Source of the DNA: Enterococcus diestrammenae
GTDB lineage: Bacteria > Bacillota > Bacilli > Lactobacillales > Enterococcaceae
Reading direction: 5' to 3'
Length of the DNA stretch: 64,000 nt
Assembly: GCF_009933255.1 (NCBI RefSeq)
Contig: NZ_MAEI01000052.1
Coordinates: forward strand, 1-64,000
This document shows positions 1 through 9,233 of this stretch, in pieces. Every line of letters begins with the position of its first letter. Positions within the stretch are counted from its first letter, which is position 1. A program made the translations under genes and the position numbers. Below the pieces are notes generated by a model. The model worked only from the letters and a program-made list of their open reading frames with translations. It was not told the DNA's origin and searched no databases.

Positions 1-16
1 TGGTTTATTTTCATAT

Positions 17-69
17 AAAATGCAAAGGTCACTCTGATAGAACTTGGAGCAAGACCTTTGCATTTTTTA
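17..69. terminator. Terminator downstream of the fructokinase gene
   Basis: Inverted repeat TGCAAAGGTC / GACCTTTGCA with a 22-base loop, followed on the plus strand by six T and on the minus strand by a shorter T run. It lies ten bases beyond the minus-strand fructokinase stop, so it probably ends that transcript and may work in both directions. Confidence 0.75.
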
Positions 70-78
70 GTTTGATTC

Positions 79-978
79 TTAGAGCACTGACGTAGAAGAT
101 ACTGGGGAGTCAGCAGATTTCTTCGCCAAAGCTAAACAGCCGGTTAAGCCAGCATTGTCACCTAAAGCCGGCGTTTTCAAATACTCATCGATTGCTGGAA
201 TCGCTACGTACCCTTGGAGTTTTTTCAAAAAGGCAGCCTTCACTAATGGTAAAAGCTGGGGTTGTTTCATCACGCCGCCCCCAAGGATAATTTGCTCAGG
301 AGCATACATCAATGTCGTGTTATAGACACATTGAGCTAAATAATCTGCTTCGATTTTCCAAAATGGTTCTTTTGGTGCCAAAGTCTGTGCTTTCACTCCC
401 AATCGTTTTTCAATGGCTGGCCCGGCCGCAAGACCTTCAAGACAGTTGCCATGGAAGGGACAGTTGCCGGCAAAATCATCATCCGGGTAGGGTTGCATCA
501 ACATATGGCCCATTTCCGGATGGCTGAAACCTGCCAAAAATTCCCCTTGTACGACTGCGCCACCGCCAACACCAGTCCCAATTGTGTAATAAATGACACT
601 CTCCAAGCCTTGACCATGACCAGCAACATATTCGCCATAGCACGCAGCGTTGACATCCGTCGTCCAAGCGATTGGTAAGTCATAAGCTGCCTTCAAGGTC
701 CCGACAAAATCATATTGTTGCCAAGGCAATTTAGGTGTAGAGGTAATATAGCCATAGGTTGCGGAATTCTCCTTGATATCAATCGGGCCAAACGAACCGA
801 CACCAATCCCTTGCAATTGTCCTTGATATTGATCGAAAAACGTCAAGACTTGTGCCATGGTTTCTGCCGGCGTAGTCGTTGGAAAACTCACTCTTTCAAT
901 GATTTGCAGCTGTTCATCGCTGACGCCACAAACAAATTTTGTGCCTCCTGCTTCAATTCCACCAAATAACATTTTCAT
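79..978 (-). CDS. scrK: ROK-family fructokinase
   Basis: Cytoplasmic sugar kinase of the ROK family, 299 aa, expected to phosphorylate fructose released by the neighbouring GH32 hydrolase. The N-terminal ATP-binding loop GIEAGGTK is at residues 6-13. A zinc-type motif (GHM followed by CPFHGNCLEG) lies in the middle of the protein and matches the fructokinase branch (ScrK/YdhR) rather than ROK repressors; there is no helix-turn-helix. The ATG at 978 follows AAAGGAAG; the reading frame extends 14 codons further upstream but without a better ribosome site. It lies 80 bases after the LacI-type gene and looks like the last gene of the sucrose/fructo-oligosaccharide locus. Fructose specificity is inferred from motif and context. 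Confidence 0.88.
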   Translation of the reverse strand: MKMLFGGIEAGGTKFVCGVSDEQLQIIERVSFPTTTPAETMAQVLTFFDQYQGQLQGIGVGSFGPIDIKENSATYGYITSTPKLPWQQYDFVGTLKAAYDLPIAWTTDVNAACYGEYVAGHGQGLESVIYYTIGTGVGGGAVVQGEFLAGFSHPEMGHMLMQPYPDDDFAGNCPFHGNCLEGLAAGPAIEKRLGVKAQTLAPKEPFWKIEADYLAQCVYNTTLMYAPEQIILGGGVMKQPQLLPLVKAAFLKKLQGYVAIPAIDEYLKTPALGDNAGLTGCLALAKKSADSPVSSTSVL

Positions 979-1058
979 CACGCTTCCTTTACTCTTCTCA
1001 CAAAAGAGCACTCCCAACACTTATCGGAAATGCTCTTTTACGTTGTTTTTCTTTTAAC

Positions 1059-2036
1059 TCAGGTTAATTCTTTGGTCGTACCCCCTGCCCCAAAACTGAC
1101 TGGTAAAACGGTTCGCTTTTCAACAGTTTCCCCATTTATCACTGCTAAAAGCTTAGATACCGCCGCTTCGGCCATCATTTTGGTAGGCTGAACGATGGTG
1201 GAGACGAGATAACCATCTCCTTCAGTCATTTTTTGACCGTCAAACCCAATCACTTGAACATCCTCAGGAACGCTTTTTCCCATTTGTTCAAGGACCGCAA
1301 CTACTGACAGCGCCATTGGATCATTAATGGTAAAAATCCCCTCAATCTCCGGCTCTTTTTCCAAGAAAGCTGCCACTTTTTCCGGAACATGCTCCAACGG
1401 CTCCAACATATCCAAAGATTCATAAGCAATCCCTAGTTTGCGACATTCAATTTCAAAATATTTTCGGCGACTTTTGGTCTCATTGGGCGTTTCTTGGTAT
1501 CCACCAATATATGCTACTTTGCGGCAGCCCCGCTTAGCCAGTTCGTTGGCAGCTAGGCGTCCCCCCGCTGCATTGTCAGCCGTCACATAGATTACGTCTT
1601 CCGTAAAGTAGCGGTCAATGCTGACAAAAGGAAGATTGCTAGAAATATATTCATCAATATCCGAATAGGTGATGCCAATGATGCCATCGACCTTATTTTG
1701 CGTCACCATCTGGATATACTCTTGTTCTTTGGCACTATCCCCACTGGAATTACACAAATACAACTTGTAATGCCGCTGAGCCAATGCCGTCTCCACGTGA
1801 TAAGCAAACTCACCAAAGAAAGGATGCCACACGGTAGGCAAAATCAAGGCGATGGTCTGGGTATGTTTCATCTTCAAGCCACGGGCATAAAAATCCGGTT
1901 GATAATTCAACTGGCGCATCGCTTCTTCTACCTTGGCGCGGGTAGCAGGCTTCACGGCGCCGTTATTCAGTACCCGGGACACCGTTCCCACACCAACTCC
2001 TGCCAATTTGGCGACTTCTTTCATCGTTGCTTTCAT
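1059..2036 (-). CDS. LacI-family transcriptional regulator of the sucrose locus
   Basis: 325 aa LacI/GalR repressor. Residues 5-25 form the helix-turn-helix (EVAKLAGVGVGTVSRVLNN), followed by a hinge and a periplasmic-binding-protein-like sensor domain to the C-terminus. The ATG is preceded by GTGAGGAGA, a good ribosome site. It sits between the GH32 hydrolase and fructokinase genes, as the repressor does in the pneumococcal sus/fus locus (SusR), so it is the likely ligand of the two palindromes at 7287-7296 and 7341-7352. A TATACT -10-like box at 2065-2070 suggests it has its own promoter in the 178-base gap before it. Effector is probably sucrose or a fructo-oligosaccharide (inference). Confidence 0.87.
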   Translation of the reverse strand: MKATMKEVAKLAGVGVGTVSRVLNNGAVKPATRAKVEEAMRQLNYQPDFYARGLKMKHTQTIALILPTVWHPFFGEFAYHVETALAQRHYKLYLCNSSGDSAKEQEYIQMVTQNKVDGIIGITYSDIDEYISSNLPFVSIDRYFTEDVIYVTADNAAGGRLAANELAKRGCRKVAYIGGYQETPNETKSRRKYFEIECRKLGIAYESLDMLEPLEHVPEKVAAFLEKEPEIEGIFTINDPMALSVVAVLEQMGKSVPEDVQVIGFDGQKMTEGDGYLVSTIVQPTKMMAEAAVSKLLAVINGETVEKRTVLPVSFGAGGTTKELT

Positions 2037-2214
2037 CCTGTCTCCTCACCTTTCTCGTTTCTTTAGTATATTGAAAAAATCAGCAAAATACTATGCTTTT
2101 TCCAAAATACCAAGACCTCGTTGATAAAAGCAAGAGATTTTAAAATGAAGGCCATTGCTGCTTTGAGAAAGAAACCGGTAGCTCATCCTGTGGGATTTGC
2201 CCCGAAGCCAAGTC

Positions 2215-3714
2215 CTAGTTATCTTGCGCTTCTTTAATCGCCGCCGTTTCCAAAGCCAAAATCCGCATATCTCCCACCCCACTGAAGACGAGATCACGCC
2301 CTTTGACCACTTCATAAAAGGTCCCTGTCATCACTTCCAAACCATTGATAAAGATTTCCAGTGATGAGGTATCGCGGAAGATTTCCAAGACTAGCTGCCC
2401 ATCGATTAATGGCACTTTAACTTTGCGAGAATTCACCGGTACTTTTTCTGACCCAATCAATGGGCGACCAAAATTTTCTCGATTCATTTCAAAGGTTTCA
2501 CTAAAGACATCATAGGTCAGTTGCAAAGCTTCTTTAGCGGAGGACATCAAGCCAATCTGAAAGACTTCCCCGTGGCTTAAATCTGCTACCAAATGCAAGT
2601 AGGTTTGATCACTCAAGGCATTGCGAAAGGCTACCGGCGTTTCTCCCACCTGAATGTTTTCCGTGCCTTGTTGATAAATCAATTGGCTGTACACCGTAGA
2701 CACAGGCTTTTGCACTAGGCGGTCTTTCTTGACTCGGAGCTCCCGGGGCAACGTCATAGACCCCGCCCATTGATGCCCCAAATCATGGGTTGGTAGCGTG
2801 CGGTCCCACATCTGCATCCAAGCGACCATGATACGCCGGCCTTGTGAATCTTCCGTAGTCTGGGGAGCATAAAAGTCCATTCCAAAATCAATCTCATGGA
2901 AATTTGCCACCTGCATCTTGCCTGTCTCCCAATCGACTTCACCAATCCAAGCCACAGTAGAGCTGATATTATGATACTCCAAGCCTTGTTGTTGAATTTG
3001 AATTGGGGACATAATTAAGACATCTCGGCCATCCAATGAAAAGAGATCGGGGCACTCCCACATAATCCCTTGTTCCGCCGTTCCTTCCAATAAAACAGAG
3101 AAGAACCGCCACTGGAACAAGTCTTCAGATTCAAACATCACGATGCGGCCCCGACTATCCGCGGTTTTTGTGGCCACGACCATATAGTAGCGCTCCTCAT
3201 GGCGGATAACTTTCGGGTCCCGAAAATCTTGAATGGCTCCATAGTCGCCAAGTTCTGCCTCAGCTACGATCGGATTGGCCGCAAACTTCGTGAAATGGAT
3301 GCCATCGGAAGACACCGCCAAACATTGATGTTGATGCACCACGCCGCAAACTTCCTGACAACCGGTGTAAAACAAGAACAACTTTCCTTCTTTTTCGATG
3401 GCACTACCTGAAAAGCACCCCCCTCTGTCATAAACTTGGTCCGGTGCCAACGCCACTGGCAACTCTTCCCAATGAACCAAGTCCCGGCTGCGGGCATGCC
3501 CCCAATGCATGGGCCCCCACTTGCTATCGTAAGGATAATACTGATAAAAAAGATGATAGTACCCTTGAAAATAGACAAAACCATTTGGATCATTAATCCA
3601 GCCGACTGGTGCCATCAAATGGTATCCTTGCCGATATTCCGGATTGACTTTGCCTTGCATCATTTCGATATAGCGATCGGCTTTATCCAAAATCGCAGTT
3701 TCTTCAACTAACAC
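2215..3714 (-). CDS. scrB: GH32 sucrose-6-phosphate hydrolase / beta-fructofuranosidase
   Basis: 499 aa GH32 enzyme that cleaves beta-fructosyl bonds. All three catalytic motifs are visible: WINDPNG at 39-45 with the nucleophile Asp42, FRDP at 164-167 with the transition-state Asp166, and WECPD at 219-223 with the acid/base Glu220. A beta-sandwich domain follows the five-bladed propeller. There is no signal peptide, so it acts in the cytoplasm. The start is GTG directly after the TAA of the upstream binding-protein gene, with AAGGAG inside that gene, so the two are translationally coupled. Linkage to an ABC importer rather than a PTS suggests unphosphorylated sucrose or fructo-oligosaccharides as substrate (as pneumococcal SusH), although the family is usually named sucrose-6-phosphate hydrolase. 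Confidence 0.92.
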   Translation of the reverse strand: MLVEETAILDKADRYIEMMQGKVNPEYRQGYHLMAPVGWINDPNGFVYFQGYYHLFYQYYPYDSKWGPMHWGHARSRDLVHWEELPVALAPDQVYDRGGCFSGSAIEKEGKLFLFYTGCQEVCGVVHQHQCLAVSSDGIHFTKFAANPIVAEAELGDYGAIQDFRDPKVIRHEERYYMVVATKTADSRGRIVMFESEDLFQWRFFSVLLEGTAEQGIMWECPDLFSLDGRDVLIMSPIQIQQQGLEYHNISSTVAWIGEVDWETGKMQVANFHEIDFGMDFYAPQTTEDSQGRRIMVAWMQMWDRTLPTHDLGHQWAGSMTLPRELRVKKDRLVQKPVSTVYSQLIYQQGTENIQVGETPVAFRNALSDQTYLHLVADLSHGEVFQIGLMSSAKEALQLTYDVFSETFEMNRENFGRPLIGSEKVPVNSRKVKVPLIDGQLVLEIFRDTSSLEIFINGLEVMTGTFYEVVKGRDLVFSGVGDMRILALETAAIKEAQDN

Positions 3715-5328
3715 TTATTGCGCTCCTTCCACAAAGCTATCATAGCCTGCTTGTTTGATTTCTAGCCATTCTGGTAGGCCTACTCGGTTTAATTCAGCCA
3801 AATACGCGTCCCACTCTGCCTCGATTTGGCCATTGGTAATCCATTCTGCTCGCTTGCGGTAAATAAAGTCCCACATATCCGTTTCAATTTTCGCCAAACG
3901 GTCCGTATCTTCTTTTGACAAAAATACTTTTGGATAGATAGTATCGTCTGTGATATATGGCAAGTAAGTTTCGTGCATCAAATCCAAACGCCATTTGGCA
4001 TCATCTGGCATGGTGGTGACGGTGTCGTAGTAGGAATCCAAAACCGCTAAAGGACCAGCCGCTTCAGTTTTTTGCCGTAGTTCTCCTGGTGCCGTCCCCT
4101 CTAATGGCAAGTGCTTGAGCATACCATCTTGCAACTCAAAGATATTGGCTTGTTCAGTATCTCCAAATGTGCCCCAGTTATTTTGGACCGATTGCAACGG
4201 TTCGTACATTTTGTCCACCCATTTGGCGGTCAATTCCAAGTTTTTATTGGCGCTGGTGATGACAAAGCGATCACGGGAGAAGCCCATGCCGTTAGTCCGC
4301 GTCACATGTTTGGTACCCGTTGGTCCGGCCAAAACTGGCAAAACATCGTAGCTATCATCCGCACCCGTGATATTGGCTTTGTCCCAAGTGAAATAGACGC
4401 CGTATTTGTGTTCTTTCCCTTTGGCAACATAGGTGTTCCAATCTTGTTCAAAAGCTTCGTTGTCGATTAGCCCTTTTTCATACATGGTATTGAAGTATTT
4501 CACTGCATCTTTGTAACCCTCTTTGTCGGCGGTAAACTGGACTTTACCGTCATTGTCCACGATGAGGTGATCGTCATTGTCTCCTAGCCCGAAAGCCCCC
4601 ATCAGAAATTTCAAATCTTCATTTCCGCCATTGTTGATAAAGCTAAAAGGAATTTCATCGGCTTCCCCATTGCCATTGGGATCTTGGGTTTTGAAGGCTT
4701 CTAAAACCGTCAGCAGTTCATCAGTAGTTTGCGGCATCTCCAACCCCAACTTAGCCAGCCATTCTGTATTAATCCACGCCATATCATTGACGGTGTGAAT
4801 TGATTCCTTGTCTGCTCCTAATTCTTCAATCCAAGGAAAAGAATAAATGTGACCATCTGGAGCAGTGGACAACTGCCGGTATTCAGGATTTTCCTCAAAG
4901 ACTTTTTGCAAGTTTGGCATATATTGATCGATTAAATCTTCTACTGGAACAATGACACCACTTTCTGCCCAATTTAGTAAGTCATAGTCTCCAGCAGCGG
5001 CATTGAAAATAGCATCAGGTAAATCCCCGCTGGCAATATCCAAATTGCGTTTTTCAGCAAAATCAGCATTGTAGTTGGTCCAATCAATGTGGAGATTGGT
5101 CTCTTCTTCCAACCGTTGAAAAATCAATTTATCATTGGGATCTTTTGGGGCCAAAGCCGCACTTTGGGAGATCATCTTTAAACTCGTTTTTTCTGCCAAG
5201 GGAAAGCTGACATTTTTTAATTCGTAATCGGGACTAGACTTGGCATTTTCTTTTTTAGAGCCACCACAAGCTCCTAAAACCAAAGTGCAAGCCAAAATTA
5301 CTGGGACAAACCATTTCGTTGTTTTCAT
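3715..5328 (-). CDS. Extracellular sugar-binding lipoprotein (FusA/SusX/LplA type)
   Basis: 537 aa substrate-binding lipoprotein of a carbohydrate ABC importer. Signal peptide with lipobox LGAC, lipidated Cys21, then a Gly/Ser linker. The long size (over 500 aa) is typical of the LplA/FusA branch. A calcium-type loop DPNGNGEADE at 216-225 matches the EF-hand-like loop known in the pneumococcal fructo-oligosaccharide receptor FusA. The start chosen is the ATG at 5328, nine bases after AGGAG; the frame extends seven codons upstream over that ribosome site. It is third after two permease genes and coupled to the GH32 gene. Fructo-oligosaccharide or sucrose binding is inferred from synteny and from this loop. 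Confidence 0.9.
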   Translation of the reverse strand: MKTTKWFVPVILACTLVLGACGGSKKENAKSSPDYELKNVSFPLAEKTSLKMISQSAALAPKDPNDKLIFQRLEEETNLHIDWTNYNADFAEKRNLDIASGDLPDAIFNAAAGDYDLLNWAESGVIVPVEDLIDQYMPNLQKVFEENPEYRQLSTAPDGHIYSFPWIEELGADKESIHTVNDMAWINTEWLAKLGLEMPQTTDELLTVLEAFKTQDPNGNGEADEIPFSFINNGGNEDLKFLMGAFGLGDNDDHLIVDNDGKVQFTADKEGYKDAVKYFNTMYEKGLIDNEAFEQDWNTYVAKGKEHKYGVYFTWDKANITGADDSYDVLPVLAGPTGTKHVTRTNGMGFSRDRFVITSANKNLELTAKWVDKMYEPLQSVQNNWGTFGDTEQANIFELQDGMLKHLPLEGTAPGELRQKTEAAGPLAVLDSYYDTVTTMPDDAKWRLDLMHETYLPYITDDTIYPKVFLSKEDTDRLAKIETDMWDFIYRKRAEWITNGQIEAEWDAYLAELNRVGLPEWLEIKQAGYDSFVEGAQ

Positions 5329-5387
5329 TCCTTTTGCTCCTATCTTCATTTAATGTGTTCTGACAATATTTGCTACAAACGGTGAGT

Positions 5388-6275
5388 TTAGCCTTTGACC
5401 GAGCCCACCAAAACCCCTTTATCAAAATATTTTTGGAAGAAGGGATACATCACAATCAAAGGCAAACTACTAATGACGATGGTGGCATACTTGATTAATT
5501 CAGCAATCTGCTTCATCTCAGCCATCGCGGTATTGGCCCCCACCATGTCTTGGGAAGGTTGATTTTGAATCAGGATATTTCGTAGGACTAACTGCAGTGG
5601 TTGCAAATCGGGATCCTTGATATAAATCATGGCATCAAAGTAGGAATTCCATTGACCGACAAAAGCATACAAGAATAAGACGAACATAATCGGTTTTGCT
5701 AGTGGCAACATTACTTTGAAGAGAATTTGCAAATCATTGGCGCCGTCAATCGTCGCCGCTTCAGACAGTTCTTTTGGTAAAGCGCTAAAGTAGGTCCGGG
5801 CCAAGATGATGTTCCAAACATTGATCGCGCCTGGAACGATTAAGGCCCACACCGTGTCTAACATCCCTAAATTTTTCACCAATAAATAAGTCGGAATCAA
5901 GCCGCCACCGACAAACATCGTAATGACGAAAAAGGTCATGATGATTCCTTTCCCTGCAAGATCAGGTTTTGACAAAGGGTAAGCCGTCAACATGGTGATA
6001 AAGACGGTCAATAAGCTAAAACTAAAAGAGTAAAATAGGGAATTTAAAAAGCCACGGATGATGGAATCATCTGCGAAAACCCGCTGATAGCCCTGGACCG
6101 TCCAATCTTTGGGATTAAAGCTCAGCCCTTTATTGATCAAAGTGGCTGGATCCATAAAGGAAGCGATCACCACATAGACTAAAGGAATGATGGTAATCAA
6201 TACTAGAAAAGCCACGATGATGCGATTGACCCACAAAATACGTTGATCAAATTTAGAAAAAGCATTGGCGTTCAT
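5388..6275 (-). CDS. Carbohydrate ABC transporter permease (LplC/SusT2 type)
   Basis: 295 aa inner-membrane permease, six predicted membrane segments, MalG/CUT1-type. The cytoplasmic coupling (EAA) loop reads EAATIDGANDLQILFKVMLP, which contacts the ATPase. The ATG at 6275 has a strong AAGGAGG site eight bases upstream; the open frame begins further 5' inside the preceding permease gene and was shortened accordingly. It pairs with the permease at 6292-7260 and the lipoprotein at 3715-5328. No ATPase gene is present in the locus. Confidence 0.92.
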   Translation of the reverse strand: MNANAFSKFDQRILWVNRIIVAFLVLITIIPLVYVVIASFMDPATLINKGLSFNPKDWTVQGYQRVFADDSIIRGFLNSLFYSFSFSLLTVFITMLTAYPLSKPDLAGKGIIMTFFVITMFVGGGLIPTYLLVKNLGMLDTVWALIVPGAINVWNIILARTYFSALPKELSEAATIDGANDLQILFKVMLPLAKPIMFVLFLYAFVGQWNSYFDAMIYIKDPDLQPLQLVLRNILIQNQPSQDMVGANTAMAEMKQIAELIKYATIVISSLPLIVMYPFFQKYFDKGVLVGSVKG

Positions 6276-6291
6276 ATTGTGTTCCTCCTTT

Positions 6292-7260
6292 TTATAATCC
6301 TTCGCCCTCATTTAGACGTTTGGTAATATTGTTCACCAGCAACAACAAAATCACGTTGATAATCATATTGAACAGGCCCACCGCTGCCGAATAGGCATAA
6401 TCCCCAGATTGCAAACCAACTTTATAAACATAAGTTGAAATAATTTCAGAAGTTGGGATATTCATCGACGTTTGCATCAAATAAGCTTTTTCATAGCCGA
6501 CATTCATGATATTACCAGCGGAAAGGATAAAGTTGATGACCATCACTGGCTTTAAGGCAGGCAAATCAATATGCCAAATCTTTTGCAAAATGTTGGCCCC
6601 ATCAATGTTGGCCGCTTCATACAAATCCGTACTAACTCCAGCCAAAGTTGCGGTATAAAGAATCGATGCCCACCCCATGCCTTGCCAGATCCCCGACAAA
6701 ATATAGATGGTTCGAAAATAAGCAGGATTGGACATAAACATGATGGGTTGACCAGTGAACTTGGCTACCAAACCATTGATTGGCCCGTTGGCAGATAAGA
6801 ACAGAAACAACATCCCGACAATAATTACGACAGAGATAAAATTCGGTGCATATAGAATCAATTGCAGCTTTTGCTTGATTTTTTTATTGAGAATCTGATT
6901 GAGACCCAGCGCTAATAAAATCGGCGGGAAGAAACCAAGCAGTAAACCATAGACACTGATTTTCAACGTATTGCCTAAAAGCATCCCAAAATTTGGTGAG
7001 CCGATAAACTCTTTGAAATGGGCTAACCCCACCCACGGACTTTCCATAATATCCAACATCGGGTTGTAATCCTTAAATGCAATAATCGCACCGTACATCG
7101 GCACGTATTTGAAAATCACCGTCAAGACAACACCTGGTAACAATAAGGCGTACATCCACTTATCTCGGCGTAGTCGTTTCTGCAAATTACTCCATTTTGA
7201 AGTTTTCCCCATCGGCTTCACCTTCATCTTTCTTCCTGGTTCAAGGGTCGCTTTCTCCAA
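6292..7260 (-). CDS. Carbohydrate ABC transporter permease (LplB/SusT1 type)
   Basis: 322 aa permease, MalF/CUT1-type, with about six membrane segments and a coupling loop EAANIDGANILQKIWHIDLP. The start is taken as TTG at 7260 because GGGAGG lies eight bases before it; an ATG at 7227 has only a weak site. First gene of the locus: its promoter region carries two GAAACGTTTC palindromes. It forms a heterodimeric channel with the product of 5388-6275. Confidence 0.9.
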   Translation of the reverse strand: MEKATLEPGRKMKVKPMGKTSKWSNLQKRLRRDKWMYALLLPGVVLTVIFKYVPMYGAIIAFKDYNPMLDIMESPWVGLAHFKEFIGSPNFGMLLGNTLKISVYGLLLGFFPPILLALGLNQILNKKIKQKLQLILYAPNFISVVIIVGMLFLFLSANGPINGLVAKFTGQPIMFMSNPAYFRTIYILSGIWQGMGWASILYTATLAGVSTDLYEAANIDGANILQKIWHIDLPALKPVMVINFILSAGNIMNVGYEKAYLMQTSMNIPTSEIISTYVYKVGLQSGDYAYSAAVGLFNMIINVILLLLVNNITKRLNEGEGL

Positions 7261-7286
7261 CTTAATTCCCTCCCACTATTATTTTA

Positions 7287-7296
7287 GAAACGTTTC
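7287..7296. promoter_or_regulatory. Proximal LacI-type operator of the sucrose locus
   Basis: Perfect palindrome GAAACGTTTC, 27-36 bases before the first permease start. Its half-sites are the same as those of the second site at 7341-7352; centres are 55 bases apart, close to five helical turns. This fits binding by a LacI-family dimer or tetramer (the regulator at 1059-2036), or CcpA, whose sites are similar. Confidence 0.75.
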
Positions 7297-7340
7297 CACT
7301 TTGTTCCAAAAAAAGGGATGCCTGGCATCTTATACGGACT

Positions 7341-7352
7341 GGAAACGTTTCC
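7341..7352. promoter_or_regulatory. Distal LacI-type operator overlapping the probable promoter
   Basis: Perfect 12-base palindrome GGAAACGTTTCC. On the minus strand it lies just upstream of a TATAAG -10-like box (7333-7328), so a bound repressor would cover the -35 region. Same half-sites as the proximal operator. Confidence 0.78.
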
Positions 7353-7544
7353 AATTTCACGAGTAAAGAATAGCACGAATGACTGAATCGGTCAATAACT
7401 TTCGGAAAGTTTTTTTTACCTTAAAACACTACCATCACTCCAACTGTTTTTCCATCATCAAGAATCTCAATCAGAAAGCGACGTCTCGAAATAGAGGCTG
7501 TTTTAAAAAAAGAAAAATTTAATCCGCTTTTAGGTGCTAAAAAA

Positions 7545-7570
7545 GGCTCGCAGAAATTTTTCTGCGAGCC
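7545..7570. terminator. Terminator of the ABC-2 permease gene
   Basis: GGCTCGCAGAAA / TTTCTGCGAGCC, a 12-base-pair stem, followed on the minus strand by TTTTTT. It lies 21 bases past the stop of the minus-strand permease gene. The remaining part of the 332-base gap 7261-7592 holds the two operators and otherwise AT-rich sequence. Confidence 0.9.
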
Positions 7571-7591
7571 CAAAAGCTATTTATCTATTAA

Positions 7592-9205
7592 TCAGGCACC
7601 CTCTTTTAAATCTCGGTTACGATAGCCGATTGCCCCCATGATGATCATCACCAGGCTGACTGCCAAGGTTAGCGCAAAGGGCACCCAATCAAAGTCTTCC
7701 ATCGGCATCTGAGCAGGCCAATTTAGCGCAGAGGTTTTGTTCACCCAGGTCGGTAAATCCAAAATCCCCCCAAAATAACTAATCGCAAAAGAATAACCCA
7801 AGTAAGCATAGATCAGTTTACCTAAGCCTGGTGCAAAGCCTAAAGCCAAGCCTGCCAACCCCATAAAGAACAGAATCACCGGTAAATAATTCAGGCCGGC
7901 TTCCATAAAACTAGCCATCGTCAACGTCGTTTTGGTACTCATCACCGCTAAAGCTGAACCGCCGAGGCCCCCTGAGGAAATCAAAATAGCCAACAAAGCA
8001 AAGAGAAAAGCTAAAATCATATTCCACCAGTATAATTGACCTCGCGAAACTTTAGTAGCAAAAATTTGACTAAGATAGAGGCGCGTTTCAGCAGCGTAGA
8101 GTTTGTTAATGACCACCACTGGTAAAATCACCGCTAAGCCAATCATTACCATCATAATCGTCGCCGTAAAGGAAGCTTCCAAAGAAATGCCGCTATGGGT
8201 AAACATTTGTTTCATCAGATCATTGCCTTCCATAAAAGTTTGCATATCCCCATAAATTGAGCCATAAGCTAACCCCATTACACCGTAACCAATCAACCAA
8301 CCTATCGCTACCCCACGATTATTGCGGAAAAGCAGGCCTGGCACTGACAACAAAGACCGCGGTGCTTTGCCACGACCTTCCCACTCTGGGAGATAGCCAT
8401 CACTTAAGTCCCGATTGCCTTCCAACAAAAAGGCGATTAGCGTCACTACAAGAGCAAAAATCACTCCAAAGACTATTGGATACCAACGATTTTCTGTGAA
8501 AGGATAGGTTAAGTACGTCCAGCCCATAGGATTGACCATTGACCATTGGACATGCGAGACATCCGTCACGGCCCGAAGTAGATACAACACCCCAACTATG
8601 GAGAGGGCACCACCCGTAGCTCCTGCTGAAGTCGCCATGATTTGGGCGACCAATAAGCCTAAAACCCCACCGAGAATACCTGCTAAAGCAATCGAAGCAG
8701 CAAATAGGAGACTACCGGTAACATCAATGCTACTCATATCAAAACTAATCAAAAGTACCGCTGTCCCTACGCCAACCAGTACATTAATCAGGGTATTTTC
8801 CAATATTACGGCAAGGGAATTTGCTTGGCGCCCCACGCGAAATGAGCGAATCAATTCTTGCAAACCCAGGTCTTCTTCTTTACGAGTGTGCCCCACCACG
8901 TGTAAGACGGAAATAATCATCGCAAACAAGCCACAAAACAATAACATTTCGTTGGCGTACATGGCCCCGATGGTATAGTCGCCACTATTCGTAATCGGAG
9001 TCGGCCCGACCATTGCCATCATGGCCGGATTCTGCATGGTTTCATACATTCCTACCAAGCCAGAGCCTTGAGCGATATCATCAAAATAAGGGGCAAATCC
9101 ACCACTAAAGGCCGCTAAGCCCACCACCCAAAACAAGATTTTTTTCCAATCTCGCTTGATGTATTCTAAAAACAATAAATACCACAATGCAAATTTCTCT
9201 TTCAC
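7592..9205 (-). CDS. ABC-2 type exporter permease, 12-segment
   Basis: 537 aa polytopic membrane protein with about twelve hydrophobic segments in two halves, a fused-permease architecture seen in antibiotic/multidrug ABC-2 exporters (tetronasin-type). Short cytoplasmic charged stretches (for example HTRKEEDLGLQELIRSFRVGR) follow the segment near residue 105. The start is GTG, eight bases after an AGGGTGA site. It follows the ATPase gene at 9234-10115 by 28 bases and forms one operon with it. Substrate cannot be read from sequence; the divergent TetR gene suggests an exported toxic compound. Confidence 0.85.
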   Translation of the reverse strand: MKEKFALWYLLFLEYIKRDWKKILFWVVGLAAFSGGFAPYFDDIAQGSGLVGMYETMQNPAMMAMVGPTPITNSGDYTIGAMYANEMLLFCGLFAMIISVLHVVGHTRKEEDLGLQELIRSFRVGRQANSLAVILENTLINVLVGVGTAVLLISFDMSSIDVTGSLLFAASIALAGILGGVLGLLVAQIMATSAGATGGALSIVGVLYLLRAVTDVSHVQWSMVNPMGWTYLTYPFTENRWYPIVFGVIFALVVTLIAFLLEGNRDLSDGYLPEWEGRGKAPRSLLSVPGLLFRNNRGVAIGWLIGYGVMGLAYGSIYGDMQTFMEGNDLMKQMFTHSGISLEASFTATIMMVMIGLAVILPVVVINKLYAAETRLYLSQIFATKVSRGQLYWWNMILAFLFALLAILISSGGLGGSALAVMSTKTTLTMASFMEAGLNYLPVILFFMGLAGLALGFAPGLGKLIYAYLGYSFAISYFGGILDLPTWVNKTSALNWPAQMPMEDFDWVPFALTLAVSLVMIIMGAIGYRNRDLKEGA

Positions 9206-9233
9206 CAGTCGTCACCCTTTTCCTTTCTCCTAC

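Noticed and set aside
4111..4470. 119-aa and similar frames opposite the binding-protein gene
   Set aside because: Antisense shadow of a well-supported gene; no ribosome site.
7397..7417. AACTTTCGGAAAGTT followed by T run as a plus-strand terminator
   Set aside because: Short stem and no plus-strand gene upstream to be ended; probably chance in AT-rich DNA.
8532..8978. 148-aa plus-strand frame inside the ABC-2 permease gene
   Set aside because: Antisense shadow of a membrane protein gene; composition (Thr/Pro/Arg) reflects the opposite strand.
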